NCBI GenBank assembly: GCA_914767715.1
Contig: OU612070.1
Location: 26,524,025 to 26,588,024, forward strand
Length of the DNA: 64,000 nt
Source of the DNA: Membranipora membranacea
Taxonomy: Eukaryota > Bryozoa > Gymnolaemata > Cheilostomatida > Membraniporidae
Direction: 5' to 3'
Below, one piece after another: positions 35,601 through 48,390 of this stretch (position 1 is the stretch's first letter; each line of letters opens with the position of its first letter). The notes below the pieces were generated by a model that saw only the letters and a list, made by a program, of their open reading frames with translations, ran no database searches and was not told where the DNA came from. The translations under genes were made by a program, and so were the position numbers.

Positions 35601-37192
35601 GATACCAGTCAATGTGTTTCGGTTATTGCAAGAATCGCCTCCCCTGAGACAAACACTGCTCAGGTAGATTTGACTTTCAGAGGAGTTACACAAGTTCTAG
35701 CATTACCGATAGGGCAGCATCCATACTACTTGACAACGGACAACCATACCTGTAACATGACGATCAATGTTTATGGTAAGTACCTCCGGAAATAACCCAG
35801 GATCTAAATTACCAAATATTTGAAGTTGCTCCCCTTCCAAGCTGCGGATGTCAATTTGAAACTTGATTCCATACGATGGTCAATGTTACCTCAAATATTT
35901 TGTTCGACAGAAGATTACTCTGGTGATGCAATTTCACTGTCTAATAATTAATTGAAGATTCCAGCTTGCGGAGGACCTTAAACTTTTATTCTCTGTATAA
36001 CTTTGATTGCTCTCGTCTCGATGATAAGGAGGCACTAAGTCTTACTGAGAGAACCGCTCAGCATAACGCCGTCTACATCAACGAGATTTGTGGTGAAGGT
36101 AAGTCATGGATACTCATTCTTTCAATATTTCTTCACCACAGTATAACATTTAACATCGAATCGAAATGGGAATTGTCAAAGACAACAACCTGATGAATCG
36201 AGAATTAGTATAAAGGTGCTAAAAAAAAAAGAAAGATGGGTCCAGCCTGGTTGGGTGATTTTCCTCAGTGATAAAAAGTAGCCCGGTCAAGATCCTGCTC
36301 TCTGCCTTTCAATCGGTACATTCTAACGACAATCGAATATTGTGAGAACTTGACAACTTTGCAATGACTGCTCTCCACTGAGATGAGGCCTAATGTCATC
36401 GCTTTTGATGCTAATGCTCTATTTTTGTACTTTGTCTCTTGTAGTTTGCTCTGTGTCTGACCCAGATAAGTCTGTACATATGGAGTGTAGTAATGACACT
36501 CTGACAGTCACTTACCCGACAGATCTGGTGTTTAGAGGAGATATGCTGACTATACCAGTCAGACTGGAGGAGAGACTTGTACAGAGCTTAGTAAATAAGG
36601 GACTGATGATGACACTGGTAGACATCCAGAGAATACCTCCGTATGTGTCAAACTTTCCTTAATCTAATCGAAGCCCTCCTCCTATGCTGGTACCATGACC
36701 TTTACACCCAATTTGATGCGCCACATAATCACATGAACTATACAAACACATAAGATGTTTTTTTAATTCATTATAATAGGGTCAGAGTTGCATGTTATAA
36801 CAGAAACCACATTTTTGTCAGTTTTTTGAGCTAAGTTTATGGCTAGATATTGAAAGCTAAAAAATCTTAACTTTTCAGCAATTGAAAACCAATTGCGTTT
36901 AACAAAGACCATTGCTACAATTGTGACCTGACAGTTTTCATTTTGCCCGATTGTCTTATTTTGCCATTTCTCCTGTGGTCGTTTGACGCTAAATTATCTC
37001 TAGGTCCAGAGGTATCAATTTTTACCACAATTAAACACATCGATATTTGTACTTGGTAGGGTTATTGTTCCAGCGAGGACTGCAGAGGGAGCTGCTGCTC
37101 GTCTAGCTCTGATCAGTTCATGCTCAGATGGGAAACTGTACGAGAAATCAACTGACTCATGCACTGATAATTATACCTTTTCAAACTCCTAA
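32636..37192 (+). CDS. Secreted NHL beta-propeller protein, gene A
   Basis: Eight exons: 32636-32683, 32877-32953, 33771-34723, 34983-35210, 35593-35775, 35958-36098, 36445-36640 and 37060-37192. The phases close to a 652-residue frame. Exon 1 is a signal peptide start (MALTSISSVILAGLIL), completed by CCAYGAP in exon 2; no membrane segment follows, so the product should be secreted. Exon 3 encodes about 318 residues of NHL/YVTN-like blades: FLTGSFDSTGYLEGTGTQAR with VAVVDRQNSCIRML, then FSDGKALEAMFDFPNDILFD with LIILDDYNDAIRLLD, and later LLVVSDYWNDKVRIIDL; I count five or six blades. Exons 4 and 5 look like two short beta-rich repeats with paired Cys and N-glycosylation sites (NETS, NHT). 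Exons 6-8 form a Cys-containing tail ending near SCSDGKLYEKSTDSC. The ligand is unknown. Exon structure is identical to genes B and C. Confidence 0.88.
33030..33165 (-). mobile_element. Partial MITE copy in intron 2 of gene A
   Basis: Reverse-complement matches to the interior of the MITE at 30224 (tcgctcactcagaatgta-like and gatacctgctaggg segments). The terminal repeats are not preserved. Confidence 0.5.
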
Positions 37193-37712
37193 CCATCAGT
37201 TTTTGTAGCAGTTTTATGTTGCTATATGCTATCACATTTACTTGGCAAGAATGCAGAACTATTAACAAACAATGTTAAGGCTTAACTTATCAATTTTACT
37301 TTGAAAAACAAAGGGTTGTTCCATTTGTTTGGATTTTCTTATTTTTTAATAAGAAGAATACAAATTTTACTTCTCCGAAAGACACCTCACAGGAATAATG
37401 TCAAAGAGTAAAGTTATCTGCCCTTTTTCTATGAGAAGATAACTTATCAAAACAATGAAATGTTTCAGTTGCTTCAGTTATTAGGGCTATTCAATATCAA
37501 CATTTCTAGTTTTAACTGTATTACGGATTGAAGCATATGCACCTGACAGTAGTACAGTTCAAGCTCAATAGTAGTGCTGTAAATATTCATACTCTACATA
37601 ACACAGGGGATAACCTAATCTAGATCTTATTCAATAAGTTCACTAAATCATGATCATTGTTATCAATAATTTAGGTACAACTTGTGCAGTCAAATCTTAA
37701 TATGACGTGAAG
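37193..37712. other. Spacer between genes A and B
   Basis: Holds the gene A 3' UTR. The gttatctgccctttt-type segment near 37425 recurs downstream of genes B (about 42635) and C (about 49290), a conserved 3' flank of each duplicate. Confidence 0.5.
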
Positions 37713-37834
37713 GTGATAACACAGTTTATCTGTTGACTTAGAGTTATACTTACCTCACCTGTGCTCAGTTATTATCACTTGGCAGAGGAAATTGAAAGAA
37801 GCAGGTCCAGCTTTCACTTGCCATAGCGGTGAGA
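37713..37834 (+). promoter_or_regulatory. Promoter block of NHL gene B
   Basis: Has a diverged version of the inverted GATA pair, gataacacagtttatct (37714-37730), and the shared proximal element atcacttggcagagg (about 37774-37788). Confidence 0.45.
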
Positions 37835-40800
37835 ATGGCGCTCACTAGTGTAATCTTGGCTGGTTTTATTTTGGTAAGTTTCATAGAACAAAATAATTAA
37901 TAATAAATTGGTTACTTTACACGCATTTTACCGCAAAATCTAGTACCTGTTGAGTCCATCAATTTTTAAGACATAATTTCTATGTAAAGCACTATTGTAC
38001 ACAATAATAAACTATAGTTAATGTAATTTTAAATTGTTTCTTATTGCAGTGTTTTGCATATGGGGCTCCTTTGGCTGATGAGATTTCACAGAACATCACA
38101 TCAGGAGATACCACTGGAGACTACAGGTAAGACTGTAGTCTAACAGTACATAGAACTCTGATCCAGACACACCAGCAAGTTCATGAAATTTTATTTTGTT
38201 TACTATTTTTTATACTCTCTTAAAACATTTGCTCAGTTCGCTTATCGCACAATTGGTTTCAACGAATTTCAGGATACTGATAAATACTGGTTTGTTCCTT
38301 TCGCTAAATTATTGTCTAAGGTATCTGGGAAAAATGAGGACCTTCTTCCATCTGTCTGCTAACTAGTTTTCTGTATAGGCCTACCTGTGATGAGTTATGT
38401 ATTTGCAGGAGGAATTGTTCAATTTTTCTTTACCTTCATGCTTAAAATAGTTTAACTTATACTGCTAGCTAAGCTTCACTCACTCTTTGCTTTATATATA
38501 GGCACCCACCATTGCTCGCAATAATTTGTGTTTGCTAAAATTAAGTTTGAGTTAAAATCATTACTGAGACCCAAAATAGCTGAACAAAACTCTTGCTAAC
38601 TTTTATCGTCAAAGACACCAAAAGGGATAAATGGAGAAATGTGTGACCACGAATTATCTGACTCCAGATGTATTGGCAAACAGATTACCTTTGGAAGTAT
38701 TTTTGTGATTATGTTGATAGATCATTATATTCTGGTGTAGAAAATGACTCGCTACTGTTTTTCAATACAAGAAACAAAATTTAAACATTCAACCAGCTAA
38801 TATTTGTCCTGTCAACTTTGCTGTCTACTGATTTATATGCCTATTATGTAGCATACCTAATCCATATGATACAACCGAGCATTAAATTATATTACAGTGA
38901 AAGCTTAGTGTTGATTGGATTTTTCAGAGTTGAAGTTGAATACAACAGGACTGCTATGATTTCTCCATTCGCTGTCCGCCACCTAGCCCCAGATCTGTAT
39001 CGTGGTGAGGACTTCATGCTGGCTGCCTGGGGTAACGCCCTCATCACGACTCGCATCGGCTTCCCTGAGGTTTACTTCCTTGCAGGCTCAGTTGACAGTG
39101 CAGGTTATCTTGAAGGCACAGGAACCCAGGCTAGATTCAAAGAGATATCGAGTTTCTTGCAGCTAGATAAAAATCGTGTGGCGATTGTCGATAGACAAAA
39201 CTCATGCATTCGTATGCTGAATAGGGAAACAGGAGTAACTACACCTTTTGTTGGTAGGTGTGGTGTTCGCGATTGGCCTGACGGTAAAGCCCTGGAGGCT
39301 GCGTTTAACTTTCCCAATGATATCCTATTCGATGAGCGAAATCATGACAATCTTATCATTCTCGATGACTACAATGATGCAATCAGGCTGCTTGATACGA
39401 AAACCATGATGCTCAAAACATTGTACGCTAATGACACAGATCTCTATCGCCCAAGATACGCCATTGTTGACGAAAATAACCCTGATATCTTGTACGTTAC
39501 AATAATGAGAAGATTGGTGAAGTATTCTTTTGAAAAAAATGCAATCACTATACTCACAGGGGCCGTTCCTTCTGACGATCAGAAATTTATTGCCTATGAC
39601 GGGCATCTCGATTCCGCCAGGTTTGGTTATATGTTATCAGGAATCGCTCAAATTAATGCTCAATTCCTCGTTATATCAGACTACTGGAACGACAAGGTGC
39701 GAATAATTGACCTTCACAACGAGCAGGTGTACAGCCTCTGTGAGGATGACCTCGTCCAGGTGTTTGGTGTGGCCATGTATGAACAAACTCACACATGTAG
39801 ATATGTTAGACCTCACGCTGTAACCATCCTGGATAACAATCTATACATAGGAGAGAACGGCAGAATCGTGATCAAGACCAGTGAGTGGCCGTTCTTTCTA
39901 TAATAGTAACCTTATAAAAAGCATATGCAAAGTAAACTATTCAATTTTGTTTTTCAGTTCATTATGGCGATTACGACATTGTGTGGTATTATCTTGTCAA
40001 ACCAGACCTGTATTTTGTTGCTTTTAGTTTCAATCTTGGAGGGTGCTAGGAAGCCAGTGATCGGAGGCAGCGTGACTAGAAATATGATGAGTGTGTGCAA
40101 CAAAACCAGCATCAGTGCAACCATAGGAGTCAACAAAACATCCACTGAGATCATCCTAGATGATGGCAATACCCTGGAGCTGCAACAAGGAGAGTACAAC
40201 TACACATACACTAATCAGGAGGGGGCCAACTGCAGAGTCCGCATATCTGTTACCCGTGAGTTTTATGATTAAAACTATGTACAGATAGACCTGTCTACTG
40301 TTTAGGTCAAAGTCTGATCAGATATAGATTCCGACCTATTCGCTAGTCTTCTGTAAACAAACCAGGGACCAGTGGATGTCTCAGTGCTAACAATTATCAT
40401 TTGGCAAACAGCTGTCCCAGCTATCCTTTTCCAGCCTTGTCGTTGTCACGTAGCAACCTTTTTAGTGGCCACATCATTCAGCTAATCCTTGCCTAACCAA
40501 GCTTAATCAAATCTAAGATCTATTGAATATAGAATTATTTATATATGTTTTTATATATTGTTTAGATGCACTAGATACCAGTCAATGTGTTGATGTCATT
40601 GCAAGAGTTGCCTCCCCTGAAACAGATACAGCCCAGGTGGATTTGACTTTCCGAGGAGTGACCCAAGTCTTAGAGTTACCGATAGGGCAACATCCATACT
40701 ACCTGAAGACAGGCAACCATGCCTGTAACATGACGATAAATGTTTATGGTAAGTGCTTACACAAACTATCCTGGATCAAGTATTTTATACGTTTAATAAC

Positions 40801-42408
40801 ACAGTCTATTTAGTTTTACCCCACTTTTTTTTTTTCTTTTGCCTCATTTTGTAAAACATGTCAAATAAATGAGATTGAATTTAATAAAAGTATATATAAG
40901 AATGATACAAATTAGGTCTATCTGGAGTTGTACTCCTCTCGAGCCGCTTAGAGACAATCGAACCTCACTTGATCTGAGGCAAAGCCCAACATGACCTCAA
41001 ATAATTACTTTGACAATCACATGTTGATCACTCAGAATATTACTCAGATGATGTTATTTCACGATCCTATCATTGTAGATTCCAGCTTACAGAGAACACT
41101 GAACTTCAACTCTCTGTATAACTTTGACTGCTCTCGTCTCGATGATAAGGAAGCACTAAGTTTGACTAAGAGAACAGCTCAGCATAACGCCATCTATATC
41201 AACGAGATCTGTGGTGGAGGTCAGTACTAGTTAAATATTATTTTAACAGCAACCAAACCAAACGAGATACATATTGTTGAATATCTAAAAGAAAAAATAT
41301 GTTCAACTTTGTAAACTTTCTTCCCTCAGTGATAGGAATGCGACCTGTCGGGCTGAAGTTCTTTGTGTTCCTTTAATTCATTACTGAGAAAAACCTATAG
41401 GCCTTGGAATTTGGGCAAGACTCACAATATTTGAAGCTGAGTCCAATGTGGTCTGGTGGTTAAGGGAACAGGCTTCTTTGAGATCCAGGATCGATTCCCG
41501 GCGCCGGCAGTCATTTCTGATTTGGCACTGGCACACCATACATCCTAGCCAGGTCCTTGCGGAACGGGACTAAAATACAGGAGGTCCACTGTGTTTTTGC
41601 CAACCCCACGCACAGTAAAACGGACCCTCTCTGCCTCTTCGATGTAAAGAGTAGCCGGGTTTCCGGCGGGCATGGGAAAAGGGTGCTGCATGGGTACTAT
41701 AGGCCTCAGTTTCTGTACTCAAGAGAGGATAAATCTCTCTGCTTTTAAAAGAATAAAGATGATGCAGCTGTAACATTGTTCTTTGTCTCTTGCAGTTTGC
41801 TCTGTGTCTGACCCAGATAAGTCTGTACATATGGAGTGTAGTAATGACACTCTGACAGTCACTTACCAGACAGATCTAGTGTTTGGAGGAGATATGCTGA
41901 CTATACCAGTCAGACTAGAGGAGAGACTTGTACAGAGCTTAGTGAACAAGGGACTGATGATGTCACTCGTAGACATACAGAGAATACCTCCGTATGTATT
42001 AAAATAATACAACCGTTACTCAAAGTGCAGCCGTCTGCCTTGTGTTGGTATCATGAGTCTTACACCTAATCAGATGTGCCACACGAACCATACATACACA
42101 TTTGTGATATTTTTGAGCTAAGCTTATTGCTAGATCTTAAAATCTTGAATCATCAAGACATCAGTGACCTGTGAGTTTTCGATTTGCACAGTAGTAATTT
42201 TTTTCCATTGTGTCTGTAGTTTTCTGATGCTACAACTATCAATGGGTAATTAGAAAACTGTTAAATTAAACACAGCTATTTTTGTAATTACAGGATAATT
42301 GAACCAGAGATAACTGCTGAGGGAGCTGCTGCTCGCCTAGTTCTGCTCAGTTCATGCTCTGATGGGAAAAAGTACAAGCAATCTACTGACTCATGCACTG
42401 ATATTTAA
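37835..42408 (+). CDS. Secreted NHL beta-propeller protein, gene B
   Basis: Exons 37835-37873, 38050-38126, 38928-39880, 40028-40255, 40566-40748, 41079-41219, 41796-41991 and 42294-42408 give 643 residues. Exon lengths 3-7 are the same as in gene A (953, 228, 183, 141, 196 nt). The signal peptide is MALTSVILAGFIL plus CFAYGAP. The propeller exon retains all blade motifs (FLAGSVDSAGYLEGTGTQAR, LIILDDYNDAIRLLD, LVISDYWNDKVRIIDL). The tail ends SCSDGKKYKQSTDSC-TDI, shorter than gene A because of an earlier stop. Intron 6 contains a tRNA-derived SINE (41445-41757). No disabling mutation was seen. Gene A and C proteins are close relatives by eye, closest in exon 3. Confidence 0.88.
41445..41757 (+). 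mobile_element. tRNA-derived SINE in intron 6 of gene B
   Basis: A tRNA-like head has box A tggtctggtggttaaggg and box B ggatcgattccc at about 35-bp spacing, followed by a tRNA-unrelated GC-richer body and an A-rich aaaagaataaagatgatg end. Its base composition differs from the intron around it. Confidence 0.6.
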
Positions 42409-43473
42409 AGTTTTTAATACTACTCACCAACAGTTTCAATATCATCTTTATGTTACATATTATTGTGCTAAAACATTGATTACGCAAAATTGCAGAACTA
42501 TCAAAAAATATTATTGAGACTTATGTGGACATTTGACAATGGTTGTTCACATTTGCATTGCTAATTTCACAACAATCATACAAATAAAACTTCCCCGAAA
42601 CACACGCCACATCATTATGGTCAGTTAGTTGAGTTATATGCCCTTTTGTTCTGAGAAGACAACTTCAATAAAACATACTATGAATTGTTGTTACACATAA
42701 TGTATCATTAAATCGGACATCAACTATCCTAATGTTTCCAAAGAGAACTGGAATTATAGTAATGAAATCAACTGCATTTTAAAACTGAGAATATTCTAGT
42801 TAGAACCACAACCATGGATAACCTTCTGAAAACAATCCGTAGATATGTTAGCCTTAATCTGTTAAAAGGTCCCCACCCAAAAGTGGGAAAAATTCGGAAT
42901 CAAAGAATTCAAAGAGCTTATTCAGGTTTAAAAACTCAACTATACATTTAATAAAAATGAAGATGGCGAAATGTGAGGGGTAACTACATGCCCTACTCAA
43001 ATACTGAATACTGAATACTGAATACACGTAGGATCCAAGTCTCCAAAGGAGTGATCAAGTTCGAGTAACCTACTATTAGCTAGCGCTTATTTTAGCTAGC
43101 TATTGTGGTAGCTTGTCTAATTGCAATTGAGTAAATCTTGGCTAGCCTGGGCCATAAAAGTCTAGCGATCCTGTGCTCACAATCATCGGTCATGATGATT
43201 TGTCTTTGTTACAGTGATCAAGGAGTTAGAGACTCTAACTTCTTGCAGTGATGAGTTATTGAGTTTTCTCCAATCGCCATTTCCAGCATTGGATGGATAA
43301 TCGATTAAAGGATATTCACCTGACACTACCACATGTTAGAAGTAAATGTAGGGCGTACTATATTCTCACTCTGATATTACGTAGTAGCGAACATTGTTAT
43401 CTTAATCTTATTCGAAGAGTACTCAAAATCATTGTCATCATCTCGGTCAACTTCGCAGTCAAATCCAAATATT
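42409..43473. other. Spacer between genes B and C
   Basis: Contains the gene B 3' UTR (aataaaac near 42585), the conserved ttatNtgcccttttg segment near 42635, a caaggagttagag hairpin at 43219-43245, and, from 43295, sequence duplicated from upstream of gene A. Confidence 0.5.
43219..43245. repeat. Short hairpin, caaggagttagag arms
   Basis: 13-bp arms with one mismatch around a single base. Same core as the hairpins at 13198 and 59866. Confidence 0.55.
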
Positions 43474-43589
43474 GGATTATGGAGATAACAGCTTATCTCA
43501 CTACTAACCTCATATGTACCTAGATATCATCACTTGGCAGAGAGAACTAAAAGGAACGAGCCAGACTTTCACTTCCCCAAGCAGTGAGA
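43474..43589 (+). promoter_or_regulatory. Promoter block of NHL gene C
   Basis: gagataacagcttatctc at 43482-43499 lies 108 bp before the ATG, exactly as in gene A. The following ~60 bp through atcacttgg is almost unchanged. Confidence 0.55.
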
Positions 43590-46500
43590 ATGGCTGTCAC
43601 CAGTATAATCTTGGCTGGTTTATTTTTGGTAAGTTATTAGTTTCTTGAAAATCATATTTCATGTTTTCTTTCCTCACATTTTTCCACAAGATCTGATATT
43701 TGTTGGGTTCATATTTATCATGTATATTTTCTAAATAATTTGAATTGTTTTTAGTGTTTTTGTAATTAACATTGTTTCCGGTTATAGTGTTGCTCACATG
43801 GAGCTCCCCTCCTCACTGATGAGATTTCACAGAAAATCACATCAGGAAATACTACTGGTGATTTTAGGTAAGTCGGAACATGATAACTCAGCTCAAAAAT
43901 TGTTATCTTTCCAAGAATAATGTTATTTCGTTATTTTGCAATGTTTTTATTCCTTTAGTGAGATTTTGATCAACTTCTTCTCCATTGGCGTTTCCCTCAA
44001 GCATTCGGATAAATTGATTTTCAGTAAAGGGATTTTACACTAAGTTTAAACTCTTTAAGCGATGTTTTAAATTAAAAATGGTGGGCAACTCCTGCTAAAC
44101 TTATTTACTTGAGTATCCTGTAAAAATAAAAAAAACCCTTCCCTAGCTGCCTGCTGGCTAGGTTTCCATGCGGAGGAAATGCTCCATTTTTTCTACATGC
44201 TTGGAATAGAGAAATTTTACCTCCAGGGCATTCACTCACTCTCTTAACTATCACAGACCCCAACCTTCGCTAGCAAAAATTGGTGCAAGCTTTCATCAAC
44301 TCACTTCCAAGCCTCGATATAACTAAGCAAACACTATAGCTTATATTTACACCACTAGGGTACCAAAAGGAAAACAGAAAGACATGTGGCTGATCTTATT
44401 CAACTTTCTTTTGGCAAACTGATTCAGGAAACTTTACATACAGCTTATTAATCAGATTTAGTGCACAAATATTCTACTGTTCTTCAATTGTGACAACCAA
44501 ATTTGTACATTGATACATTTAGCCAGAATTATTGTATTAACATCGATACTTATCAGCCAATCTTGGTCCTGACATCTGTCAATCATCATAATACATATCA
44601 AGCAATTCACCTTCCTATTATTGCGTACTTATGTTGCAGCAAACCTGATATTGTTAAATAAATTTTTAGAGTTGAGGTTCAATACAACAGAACTGCCACA
44701 ATTTCTCCATTCGCCGTCACTCATCTAGCCTCAGATCTTTATCGCGGTGAGGACTTCATGCTGGCTGCCTGGGGTAACGCCCTCATCACAACTCGCATCG
44801 GCTTCCCTGAAGTTTACTTTCTTGCAGGCTCAGTTGACAGTGCAGGTTATCTTGAAGGCACAGGAACTCAGGCTAGATTCAAAGAGATATCGAGTTTCCT
44901 ACAATTGGATAAAAATCGTGTAGCGATTGTCGATAGGCGAAATTCATGCATTCGTATGCTGAATAGAGAAACGGGGGTAACCACACCTTTTGTTGGGAAG
45001 TGCGGTGTTCGAAGTTTCTCTGATGGTCAAGCCCTGGAAGCTACGTTTGACTTTCCCAGTGACATTATGTTTGATGAACGTAATCATGACAACCTTATCA
45101 TTCTTGATGACTATAACGATGCAATCAGACTGCTTGATACCAAAACTATGATGCTTAAAACTCTGTATCGCAATGACACAGATCTCCTTCGTCCAAGATA
45201 CGGCGTCATAGACCAGAATAACCCTGATATCATGTACATCACAATTAAGAGAAAGCTGGTGAAGTATTCGTTTGAGAAAAATGAAGTCTCACTTCTCACA
45301 GGCGCCTTTCCCTCCGACGATCAGAAATTTATCGTCTTTGACGGGCATCTCCAATCAGCTCGCTTTGGTTACATGTTATCAGGAATCGCTCAAATTAATG
45401 CCCAGTTCCTCGTTGTGTCAGACTATTGGAACGACAAAGTGAGGATAATCGACCTTCACAACGAGCAGGTGTACAGTCTCTGTGAGGATGACGTCGTTCA
45501 AGTGTTTGGAGTGAACGGCAAAGATGAAACTCACACTTGTAAATCCGTTAAACCCTACGCTGTGACCGTCCTCGATAATAATCTATACATCGGAGAAAGC
45601 GGCAGAATAATGATCAAAACTAGTAAGTGGTCAATAGTCTTATTCACATAACATATACCCTTAGATAAACTGAGATACCCTTTTAAATGAGAGCTTGCCA
45701 TTGAGGTCAAACAACCAGTGGCGCTGTCTTAGTATCGGAATTAATATCCAATATATCACAAAATGAAAATAAAATCTTCAATTTCTCCTCTCTCTCTTAT
45801 TTTATGTATTTTCTAATTATAATGTTGGGTGAACAGGATATCAATTTGCATAGTTCTATCGGTTCTAACCTGACCTTTTTTTTTTGTTGCATTTAGTTTC
45901 AATTCTGGATGGTGCTAAAAAGCCTATGATCGCAGGGAGTGTAACTAGAAACATGATGGGTGTCTGCAATGAAACCAGCATCAGTGCAACTGTAGGAGTT
46001 AACAAAACATCCACTGAGGTTCTGTTAGATGACGGTAATACCCTGGAGCTGCAACAAGGAGAGTACAACTACACATACACTAACCAGGAGGGGGCTGTCT
46101 GCAGAGTCCGCATATCTGTTACTCGTGAGTTTTATGACTATCACTAAGTACAATGTCTTAATAATCAATGTTGATATCGATAAACCCTGTCTAATTTACG
46201 GGTCAAAGTCTGATTGGATATAAATTTCTGACCCATTCCACACCCTTTTGTAAACAAACCTACTTTGCTCTCTTACTCATTCAATTGGACGACCAGTTGA
46301 TGTCACAGGACTATCAGCTATCAGTAAACAAAGAGCTGATCTCAAGGTCCTTCCTGAGCAAACTTTATCAAATCTATCCTCTCTCAAATGTGATACTATA
46401 AATAAACTAAATATATTTTTATCTTTTTTAGAGGAGCTAGATACCAGTCAATGTGTTGCGGTTATTGCAAGAGTTGCCTCTCCTGACACAAATACAGCCA

Positions 46501-48390
46501 AGGTGGATTTGACTTTCAGAGGAGTTACCCAGATTCTAGAGTTGCCGATAGGGCAGCATCCATACTACCTGAAGACAGGCGGCCATGCCTGTAATATGAC
46601 TATCAATGTATATGGTAAGTACTTCCATTCAATTTCCGAGTTCGGTAGGGTGTTCTAATGGGCACAAGTGACCAATGACCAGGCGGTAATGATGTAGTCT
46701 AAAACGCCTGGAAGTACCCATTGTGGCTTGCATTGAGTGGTATGTAAAGTCATATAACTCATTATTATTATTTAAAACCCTATTTATAACCTAATTATGA
46801 CTGTCACTTTATGACATCATCCTATAATTGTAGACTCCAGCCTGCAGAGAACACTGAACTTCAAGTCTCTGTACAACTTTGACTGCTCTCGTCTCGATGA
46901 TAAGGAAGCACTAAGTCTGACTGAGAGAACAGCTCAGCATAACTCCGTCTACATCAATGAGATCTGTGGTGAAGGTAAGTGGTGGATTCTAATCCTGTAA
47001 TGCGTCAATATTTTTGGAACAGCTCTGCAGTCTTTCAACCTTCACATAACACAACATTTATCATCAATTTGATTACATACATACATACATATTCCTTCCT
47101 GCGCTGTTCAATATCATAGAGAATTATAACAAAGTCTTTAAAATTTTAAAGGAAGTGGTCGTGGTGTAATTGGTAGGGCATGGGTATTTCAATCTAGAGG
47201 TCCCATGTTCGATTCTTAGCGGATCACGATGGTGCCAGGAAGGGCATCTGTCCTCAAACTCTCTTGTGCCGCATGATGATACAGTCTATAGACCTGTACT
47301 GATACCAGAAACAAAAAAAGCCAAGCAACATCAAGGTTTCTCATGCGGTATCACAGGGTATTGAGACTATTAATGGAGTTCTTAAAGTTTAAAATCTAAA
47401 AGACAGTCGCTCTGATTAACCTGCTTCCCTCAGTGGAAAAAAGCAGACCCGTCAGTCTTCAATGCCTGGCCTTCTATCTGCCTTGTATTATTGTGAGAAC
47501 TTGACAAAATCTCAAATCTTCACTTGAATGAGACCTAATGGGACCTAATGGAGAAGCTATAACTTTGTACTTGTTGTCTTGTAGCCTGCACAGTAGCTGA
47601 CCCAGATAAGTCTGTACATATGGAATGTAGTAATGACACTCTGACAGTCACTTACCCGACAGATCTGGTGTTTGGGGGAGATATGCTGACTATACCAGTC
47701 AGGCTAGAGGAGAGACTTGTACAGAGCTTAGTAAACAAGGGACTGATGATGACTCTTATTGATATCCAGAGTGTACCTCCGTAAGTATTCCTATTTTGCA
47801 CATCTCGCTCTTCCTTGAGTCTGACGTCATAATTTTTTGGGGCGCACTACACATCATAACGCCACGCCACGCCAAGCAACTCCTCCACGATTCACAAGTA
47901 ATGCTTAAGAACATTTTGCAAAAAAAACAGGTACATGTATTAAGAGCGAGCAACTTTAATGTTGGTTAAAATGGCAAGTTTTTGTATCTGATCTAAGACT
48001 GAGATATCAATGTCTAACGTTACGCAGCAGCTTGAATGTTTGACAATCTTGGTATCATAGATATTACATCTTTACTCTTCTTACTCAGGCCAAATGTGAA
48101 TTGATATTTTGATTGTGGTGCGATACTAAAAGTAGTCTTCTGTTTATGATTGTATGCATGCCGTGCTTAATTCTTTTTCGGTCCTAAGATCAAATTAATC
48201 CAAGAATATTAACATAAATAAACTCTAGCACAATGAAATGCAATAAAATACATTGAATTATATTCATACTTGTAGGGTTATTGAACCAGAGATGACTGCG
48301 GAGGGAGCTGCTGCTCGTCTAGTTCTGCTCACTTCATGCTCTGATGGGAAGCTTTACGAGAAATCAACTGACTCATGCATTGGTATCTAG
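43590..48390 (+). CDS. Secreted NHL beta-propeller protein, gene C
   Basis: Exons 43590-43628, 43788-43867, 44670-45622, 45897-46124, 46432-46614, 46834-46974, 47585-47780 and 48276-48390 give 644 residues. The signal peptide is MAVTSIILAGLFL plus CCSHGAP; exon 2 has one extra codon relative to A and B. The propeller exon keeps the blade motifs. The end of the propeller is the most diverged part, with NGKDETHTCKSVKPYAVTV where A and B have AMYEQTHxCRYVRPHAVTI. The Cys-containing tail ends SCSDGKLYEKSTDSC-IGI. Intron 6 has a different tRNA-like SINE (47155-47362). It appears intact. Confidence 0.88.
47155..47362 (+). mobile_element. tRNA-derived SINE in intron 6 of gene C
   Basis: The head folds loosely as a tRNA: box A ggtgtaattggtagggcat, box B tgttcgattctt, and 5' gtggtc pairing with ggatcac. 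It is followed by ggtgccaggaagggcatctg, a phrase I recall from several animal SINE bodies. The T arm is too degenerate for a functional tRNA. Confidence 0.6.

Noticed and set aside
39105-39606. Minus-strand frames over the NHL exons (also 33948-34202, 45111-45299)
   Set aside because: Antisense shadows of well-supported plus-strand exons.
41445-41510. A tRNA gene
   Set aside because: Spacing and arms are wrong for a tRNA; better explained as a SINE head.
47155-47230. A tRNA gene
   Set aside because: Box A and box B are present, but the anticodon arm and T arm do not fold properly and a SINE-like body follows.
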